Source: Exophiala sp. HKRS030
Lineage: Eukaryota; Ascomycota; Eurotiomycetes; Chaetothyriales; Herpotrichiellaceae
DNA: 64,000 nucleotides
Direction of reading: 5' to 3'
Assembly: GCA_023897205.1 (NCBI GenBank)
Contig: JAHWDD010000008.1
Coordinates: 3,162,001 to 3,226,000, forward strand
Under the pieces are notes generated by a model that made no database searches, was not told the DNA's origin, and saw only the letters and a list, made by a program, of their open reading frames with translations. Below, piece after piece: positions 22,851-34,621 of the stretch (its first letter is position 1; every line of letters starts with the position of its first letter). The translations under genes were made by a program, and so were the position numbers.

Positions 22851-22893
22851 TATCTGATAAGATTATCTGATACTAGTATCTGATCTGATAAAG
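22851..22893. promoter_or_regulatory. Cluster of GATA motifs with a perfect palindrome
   Basis: Within 43 bp there are at least five GATA/TATC cores, including two TGATAA. The 12-bp palindrome GATACTAGTATC spans 22869-22880. Fungal GATA factors (AreA, SreA, WC-1 types) bind such cores. It lies about 715 bp upstream of the FAS1 start codon. The function is inferred only. Confidence 0.4.
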
Positions 22894-23955
22894 AGATTGG
22901 CTGTTCCGCCTCCCACTCCCCCATATGGTTCAGTCCTGTCGCTTCCATCATGCAGCCGCCGACGAAGGCCAAGATGGGCGGAAGCTCTTGGCTGTTAGGA
23001 CTTGGCACTTTTTTTTACCCTCACGCTCCGTCTTCGGCTGTACTCTGGACTTGTACGGAGGATACCCGATCGTTAGCAGTTCCTACACGTACGCATCTGT
23101 CTCTCGGCACGAATTGGGGCACGATATCCTCAATAGCGCTCCAAGAACTCCAAGACTAGACTCTTTTTCCCTTGGGTGACGCATTCCGACAACGGAGGCA
23201 GACGTTGGCCAGTCGGTAAAAGACTCATGTGCTTGGGAACTGTACCTACCTTAAGCTAAGCGTTCTCTTTGGATGGACTGAAGCCGAGAATTGACCACGA
23301 GGGCGTAGCTTGTTGGCAAAGACGGTACTTGTTGTGCTATAGGATGCCATCATGATCGCTCTACTGATGTTGGCCGAGGAAATGTAGTTCCACTTTGCTA
23401 CGATACTATGCGACTCTCTCGGCTGACAGATGCCGAGCAAACTTCTGGGTTCGACAGCTATTGAAAATTCTCTGTGAGCTTTTTATTCCAGCCTTTAGCC
23501 TGCCCGCTCAAGCTTTCAAACTTAACGAGTCATGTCACATGGCTAAAAGAAAGTCAGAATATGGGAAAGCCCTTTGGATTAGGTACGTTGGTACTGGATG
23601 CCAATTGGAGATCGTACGTCCGAACCATGGTATTCACCGAGAACTGTTGAGTGATACTATACACGCAGGAAATTTGTTAATTATATCGATACTGCGTGCT
23701 GTATCATCTATCTCTTCAAAAGTCGCTTCGCATGACACTCTCACTTCAAATCTTGTCAAATATTCAGGCAGCAAATTGACCATGAAGACTTTCAGCTTCA
23801 GATGGTCCTGGATGACTTCACGTTTCTTTTGCTCCAACAATGGTGAAGCTGTTTGCACACCCGTTTCCTGCGCCCCGGTTACACTTCCGCACCAATAACT
23901 GTTCTAAATCTGAATTCTCTCGGTCTTTTGCGCGCTCCAGGCCACTTCCTCGGCC

Positions 23956-25240
23956 ATGCCAACCGATACCACGAGCGGAATCACCGATGCAAGCAAATTG
24001 CAAGAGATGTTGGCGGGAAGGAAAAGTGGGACTTTCAATAGCAAGAGAACAACCGGACAACCTAACAAACCCCCGGTCAAGGCCTCCACTCCAGGCGAGC
24101 TCTCGTCTACATACCTATCAGCTAGAAGGGCTCAATGGATCATGATCTCTACAGGTGAAATACTTTTGAAACAATGTTTCGCATTGATGCTGGCTATAAT
24201 GAGCAGAACACTTCCCTTCCCACCTTCCCATGTGTTCACTGCTCTGTGACCCTGTGCTACGGGTTGAAGTACATTGCCGATTCTTGTAGTCTGGTTGGAG
24301 TCGAGAATACAACTCACAACTCCCCCATCATCGTATTATCCTCATTAGATAGCCGATTTGAGCTCCGGCCCCCTCCCCTCTCCTTCCGTCAAGCGTATGC
24401 CTTCGATGCTCTGTGGTGATGTCCTCTTGATTATGACAAAATGCAATGAGTCCTGCCTTTTGCTACTCACTTTTTTTCTGAAGAATGTCTTCAATGCTGG
24501 TCAGATATTCATGTTCGGTGTCATGCCGAATACTCAAAAGCTGTTCGATTTCATATCGATAACTTTGGTTGCGATCGTCAAGGGGTTACCAGTACCCTTC
24601 ATATTTTCCTCATTCGAGGTGTCTCCATTTTCTTCGGGGATCTGGATCACTTTCAAAATACTTCTACGCAGACTGTCGTAACAAGCCTGGTGCACTTACC
24701 AGTAGTTTGTACGTTCTTGTGTGAATGTCCTCTCCTGGACCTGGACCTCGGCCGGCAAGGTTCCGCCTTGACTCCTGAACAGACAGAGCAGATGGCGCGT
24801 GGACCAAAAGCCTTCCGCCATTTGTACGATACCATCGGATCCAGATTTGGGCTCGACGAGAAGGGTCGAGAAGCCTTCAAGCAACTAGTTCAGAGACAAG
24901 CAAAGGTTGAAAGAGGGGGCGGCGGAATCTACCAATCTCGACACTAATGCCGGCGGAGACGGAAATGCTGTCCAAACCGACAACAACACTGAGATTGACG
25001 CAAAATTCCAACCAGCCACCTAACAACACCCCCTCAAAAGCGAAGCCACGGACCAAACATGTCACTTAGGGATCTCAACTACACGGGAACTTCGTGCTGG
25101 TCTGATTGAAGGAGAAACGGGGTGCCAAAGGAGGACATCGCAAATGTACTGAAAGACTCAAGCACGAAAAGAGGCAAGGTTTTGTGAAAAGGCCGAGAAA
25201 AGCTTTCAAAGGTATCTGCGAGGTGAGATCAGGACGAAGC
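23956..25240 (+). pseudogene. Possible decayed protein-coding gene, unidentified
   Basis: A plus-strand frame from 23956 reads like protein (SKLQEMLAGRKSGTFNSKRT, then a Pro/Lys/Thr-rich part) but soon ends. From about 24770 another frame reads LTPEQTEQMARGPKAFRHLY and continues GLDEKGREAFKQLVQRQAKV. At a run of G residues near 24917 the sense moves to the next frame, reading AAESTNLDTNAGGDGNAVQ up to a stop near 25024. Further pieces such as RELRAGLIEGETG and PKEDIANVLKDSSTKRGKV follow in alternating frames, up to about 25200. The pattern suggests one gene broken by small insertions or deletions. I recognise no family. A spliced but intact gene with errors in the assembly is possible. Confidence 0.35.
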
Positions 25241-25446
25241 GAGTATTCAAGTTTGCAAACACAATGATGCCCCAAGTGGCACAATTATTCGATCCGTGTG
25301 GGTCGCAAAGACTCTGAATATGTCAGTTTTGATCTTTCGGGCATGATTTTATATCCCTGATGCCAATATACGGAACTTGATTTTCTCATGGGCTCAATGT
25401 CACAGTACCTTGCCCACTCACTCCCCCCGTCCACTGCACCTTTGTC

Positions 25447-25995
25447 TCACAGCTTGTCCGATCGCTTGCTCTTAGGACCCACGCCCGTCGGATCGTCCCC
25501 GGTGGTCCAAGTGATGGTAAGCTTGACCTGCTGGATCTTCCACTGCCCACTGCCGTCCTTTTCCAAGATCCAATTGTAGAACCCACCCTCGTCGAAATGG
25601 TCATGGTAGACGTCCTTTCGTTTCATCCACTGCGCGATGCAATTCGTTCGGACATGCGCCTGTTTCCGCCCGGGACCGAAGGCGATGTCAAAGTTGCTGC
25701 TGAGGAGTTGACACCGCTCGAAATAAGACACACCGCCAAAAGCCCAAGCACCCTTTCCCTCGCGACCCTTGTGCTGCCCGAAGGGGTAGATGGCGACACC
25801 GTCCTCGGCGAAAAGGTTCTCCCATTCTTGTCGCTTGTTCAGGTCGAAGCACGCCTCATCGTGGAGCGCTGTGTAGTGGTTGAGCAGCCATTGGATGGCC
25901 TGGATGTCTTGGACGTGGGACAACGATTGCTGAAGAGACCGGATCGTGTCTCTGAGAGAGGAGAGCTCTGCGGCGAAGTCTCCAGGCTGGGACAT
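25447..25995 (-). CDS. SnoaL-like (NTF2-fold) protein
   Basis: A small alpha+beta-barrel protein of the SnoaL/NTF2-like superfamily, which contains dehydratases, isomerases, hydrolases and ring-hydroxylation accessory folds. It is a single exon of 182 residues. Residues 10-35 form a coiled-coil-like helix (LRDTIRSLQQSLSHVQDIQ). The core then begins with IQWLLNHYTALHD. FAEDGVAIYPFGQHKG and FDEGGFYNWILEKDGSGQWK are the strand pair around the pocket. Conserved His and Asp residues (HVRTN, YHDHFDEGG) could be catalytic. It has the same layout as the protein at 31776, so the two are probably paralogues. The C-terminus SDKL is not a PTS1. It is divergent from the sugar-porter MFS at 26556. The reaction is unknown. 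Confidence 0.85.
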   Translation of the reverse strand: MSQPGDFAAELSSLRDTIRSLQQSLSHVQDIQAIQWLLNHYTALHDEACFDLNKRQEWENLFAEDGVAIYPFGQHKGREGKGAWAFGGVSYFERCQLLSSNFDIAFGPGRKQAHVRTNCIAQWMKRKDVYHDHFDEGGFYNWILEKDGSGQWKIQQVKLTITWTTGDDPTGVGPKSKRSDKL

Positions 25996-26555
25996 GGTAA
26001 ATTCGAAGTGATGTTTTGATGGGTATTAACTGGTGGTGCCAGAGGCAAAGGCTGTACAGTCGTGGACGCCTTTCAAGTTCAGCAAGGAAGAGACAACGGC
26101 TCACTTGTTATGTTCCCGTAAAGGTTTCGCCTGTGGGGTGAGCTGAACCGATTTCATCTCATCAGGTCCCGGATATAGCACTGTACTTTTAACGTCGCCA
26201 CAAGTCTTTGAGCGGGTCACTGCCCCACGCATCTAGAGCGTCGCTGAGGTGTTGAGGGTTTGCTGAACTTCGCGAAGTTGACATAGTGTAGGTGGTATCA
26301 AACATAATCCAATGGGAACGCGGGGAGCGAAACTGCAACCAATTGGAGTTTGCGGAATGACCAAATCCAGATGGGGCCATCTTGCTGCTGCACCCCAAAT
26401 TTCTTCGGCATCGACCCAGATTTGCCCCAGGTTTCCAGATTTTTGGAGGCTATCACCGACCTGTTGTGTTCTACTATATATTGGGAGGAAGATGCGGTCA
26501 ACTTCGCCGGAATGATACCAGATCTCACCTTTTCGATCGTGAACGATACTCGCCG
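25996..26555. promoter_or_regulatory. Divergent region, SnoaL-like gene / sugar-porter MFS
   Basis: These 560 bp separate the two start codons and presumably contain both promoters. No motif is assigned. Confidence 0.4.
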
Positions 26556-28507
26556 ATGTTGTCGCCTTCGAAAAAGTTCTTGGGCCTTCGGGGCACTGCA
26601 TTGTCATGGGCAATTAGCCTGTGCTCGGCCAGTGCATTCCTACTCTTTGGTAAGTGGTTTAAAGCACTCTCGTGAACCTCTTCAGCTGATTGGAGACAGG
26701 CTATGACCAAGGAATTATGGGAAGCATTGTGAGCACACCGTATTTTCTCGAAGCGATAAACATCAAGGTTGGCAGATACTCAGACTCCACACAGTGACGA
26801 CCGAACTGAACAAGTCACAGGCTGATGACGCCGATACTATCTCGACGGTTGTGTCGATCTACGATATTGGCTGCATGGTTGGCTGTCTTATTGCTGCCGG
26901 TTGGGGTTCGGCTCTTGGGCGCAGACGCACGATTGCAATTGGGATGGGCATCATGGTGATTGGTAAGACAGCCCTGAGCGACGTTTAAACAATGCTGAAT
27001 GCTACAAGGAGCGGTACTGCAAGCCGCCTCGTACAGTGTTGCGCAGATGGTTGTCGGCAGAATTGTCTCGGTAGGTGTGGCCCTCTTACAGTAGTCTTGA
27101 GGTTACTGACATGGCTATCCAGGGTATCGGAAACGGGATGAATACTGGCACTGTGCCAACCTGGGTTTCCGAGACAAGCAAGGCAAAGCACAGAGGACAG
27201 CTTGTCGCCACACAGTTAAGCATTGCCGCTTTTGGGATTGTCATTGCATACTGGATGAAGTCAGTATCTTCCCACATACACTTGAGAATACACATCTAAC
27301 GCACTTTCCGCAGCTACGGATTCTTCCATCTCACTGGGCAGATCGTGTGGCGGTTCCCAGTCGGTGAGTGAGATCCTATGCAAATCATACTAAGCTAACA
27401 GGTAGTATATAGCGTTCCAGGCTGTCTTTGCCATTGTTACTGTAATTGCGCTCACTTGGCTACCAGAGAGCCCGCGATATCTTTACTCCAAAGGCAGACA
27501 CGAAGAAGCTGATGAAGTCATGTCGGCCCTCAAAGGTCTACCGCTCGAGGATGAGGTTGTACAGGCGGAGCGTGCAGAAATCCTCGCCGCAATTGCACTG
27601 GAGGAACACTTTGGCGAGTACAATTTGAAAACAATCTTCTACGACAAGTCAGGTCAGAAGATACCGATCCGGATAGCATTGGCCTGTATCATCCAAATGA
27701 TTCAGCAATTGCCCGGCGTCAATATCGTCATCTACTACTCCAGCACCGTGTTTCTTCAGCTTGGAATATCTGCCGAGACTTCGCTGGTACTGGGGGGTGT
27801 TGCTTCAATCAGCTTTTGGGTTGGGTCGCTATTTGGAATCGCGTTTATCGAACGAATCGGCCGCAAGAAGCTCTTGATCTCCGGCACCATACCAATGTTG
27901 ATCGGGTACTGCATCTATCTGCCCATGGTGAAAGATGGCAGAAGTACCCAGCTATGGGTGGCTTTTGGAGCTACATGTCTGATCTGTTTGGCGTTTGGTT
28001 GGAGTTGGTTGCCAGTGTAAGTGGAAGAAATGTCTCTTGTTCAGCATATCGACTGATCATCCACGCAGACCCTGGTGCATTGGACCTGAACTGGTTCCAG
28101 TCAAGTATCGTCACGTTGGTGGTGCTCTGAACGCCTTCACAAATTGTAAGGAAAACAAAGCACGTTCTGGAATCCTTCTCACACAAGACTGATCATCTAC
28201 TAGGGACTTTTACATTCATCATCGTCAAGGTTGGACCAATTGGGATAGCGAACATCGGATGGCGGTTGTACATCGTCTTTATCATTTTCACCTTCATTCA
28301 ATTGCCAATTGGTAAGTGATGACTGCCCACAATAACAATCCAGGTACTAACCAAGTCACAGTCTGGTTCCTATACCCAGAAACGAAAGGATTGACTCTTG
28401 AGGAGATCGACACACTCTTCATCAAGGATCGGGCTGTGACGCACACATTGACGGAGAAGGCAGAAGAGGTACACCATCTGGAGGAGAACAACAAGTCTCA
28501 GCATTAG
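26556..28507 (+). CDS. Major facilitator superfamily transporter, sugar-porter type
   Basis: A 12-helix plasma-membrane uptake carrier of the sugar porter (SP) family, which in fungi also includes carriers of quinate, lactose and aromatic compounds. The gene is split by many short introns. Signatures appear in order: FGYDQGIMG in helix 1, VSIYDIGCMVG, GSALGRRRTI (loop 2-3), GRIVSGIGNGMNTGTVP, WLPESPRYLYSKGR (the PESPR motif), QQLPGVNIVIYYSS, ERIGRKKLL and FLYPETKGLTLEEID near the end. The junction around 26740-26795 is difficult. The best fit is a short intron at 26740-26783. The C-terminal tail is acidic (EKAEEVHHLEENN). The substrate cannot be inferred from sequence. It lies between a SnoaL-like gene and a Zn2Cys6 regulator. 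Confidence 0.9.
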
Positions 28508-29045
28508 GGAGGCAGCAGTCACTACTTGAGTTCAGAAAAACTGGGGTTATTGTGGAAGGATCCAAGCCTGGTCATCATCCAAGGGCTGTGATAATGGTGA
28601 CTGTACCCAGGTCGCCTCGGATTTCAGCAGTCCATAATAAATAGTCGGCTCAGCAAGACCGAACATCTTGTCTTTTTCCAGATACAGTGTCCAAGTTTTT
28701 GTGCGACAGTAGTCAACACTAAAAACTGTCAGCATCGTAAATACCGACAACCTGTTCCATTCGGCCGATGAATGGCTGAAGTTCGCACCTCATGAAGGTC
28801 AAATGATTGTAACTTTGGCGTAGGGCTCGGAGATACTTGTTTCCGACCAATTTTGCTGCTGTTCTTACAGCGGCCAGCCTCACGTTAGCAGTCTGACACA
28901 ATTCTCGTCACGCCGCTTCAACATCTTGGCAGCCTCGGCCTCTTCCCGCCCAACATTGACCTGGACTCATGACTCTCACACGCTCTTCCCCGAAATCAGA
29001 CTCACTTCAGGAGAACGCGTCGAGCATGGAGCTCTCCAAGCAGAC
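28508..29045. other. Intergenic region with unexplained minus-strand frames
   Basis: These 538 bp precede the Zn2Cys6 gene. Two minus-strand frames (28547-28750 and 28719-28901) look mildly protein-like but do not join by good splice sites and match nothing known to me. Confidence 0.3.
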
Positions 29046-31456
29046 ATGAAGCCTGTGAGGAATATTGCGCCAGACAGGAAACGAGATCATCAGACGATTT
29101 TCCTTCCAAGCGCTGCGGGAACATCCCCTCAATCAAATCCAAAGCGAACCAAGATTGAACAGGCTTGTTCATATTGTCGCGTTTTACGCCGCAAGGTTGG
29201 TGGGACACCGAGAAGCATGCTATGTACTAATATGCCAGGATAGTGCAATGGTCAAAGTCCATGCAGTTCCTGTGTCGAGAAATCAGTTCCGTGCGATTAC
29301 GGTGGCGATGCTCAACCCCCGGGGAAGATGACCCTGGCTAGGGCACTCAAGTAAGCGGCTCTTCTAGTTGTGCATTGATTCTTCTTGCCAACCTAGACTT
29401 CAGACGGATCTCGGAATTAGAGAGCAGACTGCGCGAGTACGAGAATCTGGACCCTGAGAAAGATGGCGGCACAACTTCGTCACCACGCCATATTGGTCAG
29501 ATCTATGACTACCTCCCAGAGAGCCATCGACCCGACGATGATATGAGCCAGCTTTTACGTGGAGTGAACTTTCTAACTATCTCGACGAGAAACCCAGAAT
29601 TTTACGGCGGGTCGTCTTCAAACGCCATTATCAGCGCGGTGGAAGCCCCTAGCCATATCTCACATAAGCACGACTCATCTATGAGGCCAGACCTACCGGC
29701 GCAGCAATGGATACACAGTTCGCCGAACCTTCGTCTTGCCAATGCATCCGGTTCTTCCTTACCTCCCAGGCCTGTCGCTGACGAGTATGTGAATCGATAC
29801 TTTCAGACTGCCCATCACATCTACCCAATCCTCAATCCAAAAACGTTCGTGGAGAGGTATCGAAATTTCTGGGAGGGACTACCAACGGAAGGAAGAGGCT
29901 ATGAACTTTGGATAGCGGTTATGTACATGGTACTGGCTCATGGCCACCAATGTAGCATGGTCGATCCAGATACCGCAGTGCGACAGGCCGCGCTTAATTC
30001 CAATCACGGTGAAGTCTGCTTCAACCTGGCAAAGGCTGTTCTTACCGATGTCTCCTTCACCTCTGGTGATATGTCAAGCGTCAACAGTTTGTTCCTTGGT
30101 GTAAGTAGGCTCAAGCTAGATCCCCTGTTGCTAACTCTTTAGTTTGCGTGGCTGTATAACCAGCAGAGACTCCACGAAGCCTACGCTATGATGGGGGTTG
30201 CAACACGAGTTGGCTATGCTATTGGTATGCACAGGGAGCTCATTGTTTTGGGCGGTCCTACTGCAGACGCTAATGGCTGGTGCGCATCGTGGTGGTAAGT
30301 TAACAATCTGATTACTTCGATACAAGCTGATTATTCCAGGTGTCTCTTCACCTATGAAACGTAAGTTCCGAGAGCCGTCAATGATTGCCGTGTTTCTGAC
30401 AATGCCTAGCGAACTCGCGGCTCTTTCTGGTCGACCCTGCGGGATTCAACCCCGAGAAGTTGATGTTAGACCATTTTCCCTGGACTCATCACCGATTGAT
30501 TTCCAGTACCTCGAACGAATGCGACAGTTCTCATACCTGGCTTGGGATGCATACGAACAGGTCTACTCTTTGGAATACAAACACACCAGTGTCTCAGAAC
30601 GGACCGAGGCACTCAAAATGGCCGATGCAGCTCTTTGCACGTGGTACGATGAATGGTCTGAGAACTCGATTTGGGTCAAGGAACCTCATGGACTGATACT
30701 ACGGCTGCGTATGACACTCTGTGGACATATGAACACCGCTAACCCCCCTGCTTTCGTACAGGCTACTTGAACTTGCGCATTCTGCTGTACCGGGCATTTC
30801 TCAACCTCGTTGTGCAGAAAAAAGAGGCCGGCAAGGTGATCCCGGAGGACCTGCTCGCAGCGGCTGCTAGGTGCATTGTGATGGCCATATCGTTGATTGA
30901 GACCACCACAACCTGTATCAACCCGGGCAGTTCAGGGACTCTTCAGGCAGCTCTTTTGCCATCAGCTGGCTATCTTTGGAACGCGACAATCACACTCTTG
31001 CTCTACGTTACCAGCCAGGTAGTCCGTGATACTCTGCCCGAAACCGCACCAGATTACACCACTGTCATCTCAAGCATCCAAACGGCAATTGCTTTCCTGA
31101 CCGTCCATCAAGATGCCCTAGCATCTGCACCCGAGTCAATCAAGAAAGGACAAACCTTACTCAACAAAGCGATAGCCTCGTTCGACGACGCCCAAAGGAA
31201 TGGGGATGATCCTGGCTACCAAACCGACATCCGACTACCCCATTTTGAGTCACCTTCGGATCAGATTCTGGATTTTGTACACGGCTTCGACGTCCCGACA
31301 TTTGACTTTGGCAGACCCTCTTCCGATCACATTTCTGGTACGATTGGAAGCGAAAAGTATGCTACAGGCGACCAGGCGCAAGAACCCGATTTCAATGCCC
31401 AGTGGACACAGGAAGTGGACACATTTTTCTTCCAACACCTGGGAGAACAGGGTTAG
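29046..31456 (+). CDS. Zn2Cys6 transcription factor with fungal_trans domain
   Basis: A nuclear binuclear-zinc-cluster regulator. The cluster is split by an intron: ACSYCRVLRRK is followed after the intron by CNGQSPCSSCVEKSVPC. The combined spacing is C-x2-C-x6-C-x6-C-x2-C-x6-C. A dimerising coiled coil follows (LKRRISELESRLREYE), using an acceptor near 29402. The fungal_trans domain occupies the middle (RYFQTAHHIYPILNPKTF, WLYNQQRLHEAYAMMGVATR, LAALSGRPCGIQPREVDV). The start at 29046 is the first ATG in the cluster's frame; the preceding open frame begins without an ATG. Splicing near 30290-30420 and 30700-30770 is not settled in detail. It lies between the sugar-porter MFS and the second SnoaL-like gene, which are its likeliest targets. 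Confidence 0.87.
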
Positions 31457-31775
31457 TCGCATATTGTCACCCTCAAAGTTGTCACCACCTGTCGAGAGTC
31501 CTGCATGGGGCGTGGATCTGGTTGTGTACGATGCCCTGAGCATGCTGCCAATGGGAATCCGCGGGATGAAATTCTCCCACTCTTCTCCCCACAGAATTCT
31601 GACTATGTTGAGGTCCGCAAATTCCCCGCACTCTAACCATTGAATACTCATATCAGGCTTGTCATTGAAGGACAAAATCGAGACAGACAGCGTAGTTGCT
31701 TTCGCTGTAAGATTCGTCGTCTCTCTCACTTGCCGATACTGACCAAGAGCTTAATCATTCGAGTAATCCGCGACC

Positions 31776-32454
31776 ATGCCTAGACCGGCTTTGTTACCCG
31801 TTCATCACCCTCTGGCCTTTTCATCACCAACAGACGGACATCAGAACAATTTGAAGACTCCAGCGGAACACTCTTCTTTAGCCAACCCTCAAAGCGCTGA
31901 TGACAAGGTACATTTCCTGTTCGAACGACAAAGACTCGTATCCCTTCTCGACGAATACGCGTATGTCCTGGATGCATGCATGGTCCACCATGCTGCAGCA
32001 CAAACTTGGGCAGGGCTCTTCACGGATGATTGTATCGTGACATTCCCATTTGGAACACACCATGGCACTAAAGGTCTTTCTGGTTGGTGCCTTGGTGCAG
32101 AAACGAGATTCAGCAGAATGCTAGTGAGTTTACCTACCAAGCTTGACTATCAGCCGTCAAGATCTAACCAGCTTCCAGCACATGTCGTCTAACATGACAA
32201 TCACATTCGAAAGCGACATAATCGCCCATGGTCGGTCTGCACTGTTTGCCATTTGTGGGGTACATTCGGACAACATCAACAAGAACTTTTCCGAAGGAGG
32301 CTACTATTACTGGAGCTTTCGCAAAGTTGGCGAGACCTGGAAAATCTCCTACCTCTTTTTGGACGTGATGTGGGAGAATGGCGACTCTTTGGGCCTCAAT
32401 GAGCCAGGTGCAGCAACTACAAGGGCGGAGGCTGGTCTTGGAAGTCACCTGTGA
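31776..32454 (+). CDS. SnoaL-like (NTF2-fold) protein with C-terminal PTS1-type SHL
   Basis: Second SnoaL/NTF2-like protein of the window. Two exons, 31776-32123 and 32179-32454, give 207 residues. After a 40-residue leader comes the helix FLFERQRLVSLLDEYAYVLD. LFTDDCIVTFPFGTHHGTKG follows, then FSEGGYYYWSFRKVGETWK and LFLDVMWENGD. These align in order with FAEDGVAIYPFG, FDEGGFYNWILEK and the ITWTTGD end of the protein at 25447. The last three residues are SHL, a permitted PTS1 (S/A/C, K/R/H, L/M), so peroxisomal import is possible. Its relative at 25447 lacks this signal. The preceding gap (31457-31775) shows no feature. The reaction is unknown; a dehydratase, hydratase or isomerase role is a family-based guess. 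Confidence 0.83.
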
Positions 32455-32765
32455 AGCGAACGTGGATGTAGCCGCAATGGACATATGAAGCACCCAGATT
32501 TTATTGCAATGCTGATAGGCATTGCACTGCGTAATGCCTCTTCCGAGAAATGGAAGAGGCAAGGTTCAACTTCAAGTGTCACTTCATCTTGATGGACACG
32601 AGGATATCCATGAGTATTGGCGATGTATTATTTGACAAGTCGTCTTCCGGCCTTAATTCTGACTATCATGGGCTTGGAGTTTTCATCTTCCAAATGAGCG
32701 CTCTCCATTTTGATCTGGGGTCGCATCATCGCCATACAACCAGCAATCACCCTACCTCCATGACT

Positions 32766-34621
32766 TCAGTAGGTATACCTGAATCCCTCCAAACCCTCAA
32801 TAACGACCCGACCTTGTCTCTGCTTTTTATTTTGGACGTAAAAATAAGTGCTGGTGGTGCAGACCGAGAGAAAGGTCATGCAAGCAGCTGTAATGCAGGT
32901 GTAGAGCCCCGGCCTTGCAAAGAGAGTTAGCACAAATGTAGCACGAATGCCTTCAGAAGCATGCCTCACCGATACTGCGGTGCATCTTGACTTCGGAATG
33001 TCAAGGAGCCAATGATACCTCCGATACCTCCAGCACCCACAATCGTCGCTGAACAGAAAGCCCGTCGCCACACACCTCGGATGTTGTTGGCCTGGTATGT
33101 CAGACTTAACGGAATATTTGAATTCGCTCCTCCGATGATGAGAAAGGCCCCGAAATATCGTACACCACTCTGTTTTGCATATCCCAATACGACGACTCCA
33201 ATGACCTCAATGACGCAGTTGAAGAGGAGGAAGGGAGTCCGGAGGCCGATTCTATCTGAAATGACACTCTGTATCAGGCCGAGAATCGACGCAAACACAT
33301 AACACTAGGAAGACACAAGTCAGTCGTTGTCATCGGATACTGTAGATGATGCTCACCGGGGTACTCAAGCATTGAGCCGCCGCCTCAGAGAATCCAAGTC
33401 CCTGACGAAGGACAATGGGCAGAAAGTATGCTGCGGCATATGTCACAACAGAAGTAAGGCCAAAATTGGCGGCGAAGAACCAAATCTTCCAGTCAAGCGC
33501 ATTCTTCAAGTACAGTCCCAATTTGAACGGAGGTGTCTCGACGTCCATGCGGTCTCGATTGATACGGTCAATCACGATCTTGATCTCGTCATCTTTGAGG
33601 AACTTCCAAGATTTGTGTGCGTCTTCGGGAAAGTCAACGATGAGGAAGTAAGCTACAATACCAAAAACGACGGTGATGATGCCCTCCATGAGGAAGATCC
33701 AGCGCCAGCCAGCGTGACCTCCGACGCCGTCCATCTTTGAAAGCTGGAATAAATGTCAGGATACCAATTGTGAAGAGAAGGGGGCCTTTGAGAAACTCAC
33801 GCCATATGCAAGGATGCCGCCAAAGCCGGCAATCAACGAGCCCAAAAGATAAAATGCAGCATTTCGTTTGGCAACCTCAGCTAGATAGGGATGGTGAGAA
33901 AAGTGAATGACAATCTGTTCAACTCATTGTCTTACCTCTGACATACCAAGTGCTCAACAAATACGCACAGCTCGAGAAAAACCCGGCTTCAAAAATACCC
34001 AACAAACAGCGCAAGGCCAGCATCGCATGCCAACTCTTGACAAGGCCGTGACCAACCATCACCAAGCCCCAGGCTGTCACAATGAATCCAAGGAAACGTC
34101 TAGCTCGAACCTTTCTGGCAATGGCGGTCATCGGAGGTTGGAATGAGATGTAGAATGGGAAGAAGACCAGGATCAAGAGGGTCTGGTCAAGCACGTATCA
34201 GTATCACTTGCTAATGCAGGATCCTAGGCCCAGGGCCGGGCTCACATAGGCATTTCCTTTGAGGTCAAGACCCTTTTCAGGGTCGCCCATGCCAGCGACA
34301 TAGCTAATGAGGAAATTTAGTGTCCGGTAGCACAACGAGGACGTCGCAATTCGACTCACGCATTCTATACATGTCAGCTGGGTAAAAAATGCAAAAAGGA
34401 CAGGCTCAGGATGCACTCACAGGTAGATTGACACGATCGATCAGTGATGCCGTGTACAATACACCCAAGACAAGACATATTCGTAGATCAATCTTCTTCT
34501 TGATGTCTTTTATCTTTTTAGGGTCGACGGTATCGACCTCTTCATCGAATTCGCTCAATCGATCTTGGTGCTCCGACTTTGCTGCCAGGTCTTTCGCAGA
34601 GTCTACATTACCTTGTGCCAT
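32766..34621 (-). CDS. Major facilitator superfamily transporter, anion:cation symporter (Dal5/allantoate permease) type
   Basis: A 12-helix uptake carrier of the ACS family, whose fungal members take up allantoate, nicotinate, tartrate and other small acids. Several introns interrupt it. The cytosolic N-terminus (EEVDTVDPKKIKDIKKKIDL) leads into LRICLVLGVLYTASLIDRVNL, which is typical of this family. Helix 2-5 features are GLVKSWHAMLALRCLLGIFE and FFSSCAYLLSTWYVR. The central part has GWRWIFLMEGIITVVFG and VDFPEDAHKSWKFL. Late helices include GANSNIPLSLTYQANNIRG. The C-terminus ends with FYVQNKKQRQ and a short tail. It is divergent from the CTF1-like regulator. The substrate is presumably a carboxylate but is not determinable here. 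The 311 bp after the SnoaL-like gene (32455-32765) are non-coding. Confidence 0.9.

Larger units (their letters stand above)
22137..25446. other. Long gene-poor stretch
   Basis: About 3.3 kb without a gene I can support as intact. It holds the FAS1 promoter on the left, with a cluster of GATA motifs (22851-22893). On the right is a run of plus-strand frames that looks like a decayed gene (23956-25240, listed separately). Other frames resemble nothing known. No transposase or reverse transcriptase motif was seen. Confidence 0.45.

Noticed and set aside
25447..25995. SnoaL-like protein as melanin scytalone dehydratase
   Set aside because: The fold class is shared, but I see none of the specific scytalone dehydratase signatures and no melanin genes nearby.
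28547..28901. Minus-strand frames as a small gene
   Set aside because: The two frames cannot be joined with credible splice sites and match nothing known.
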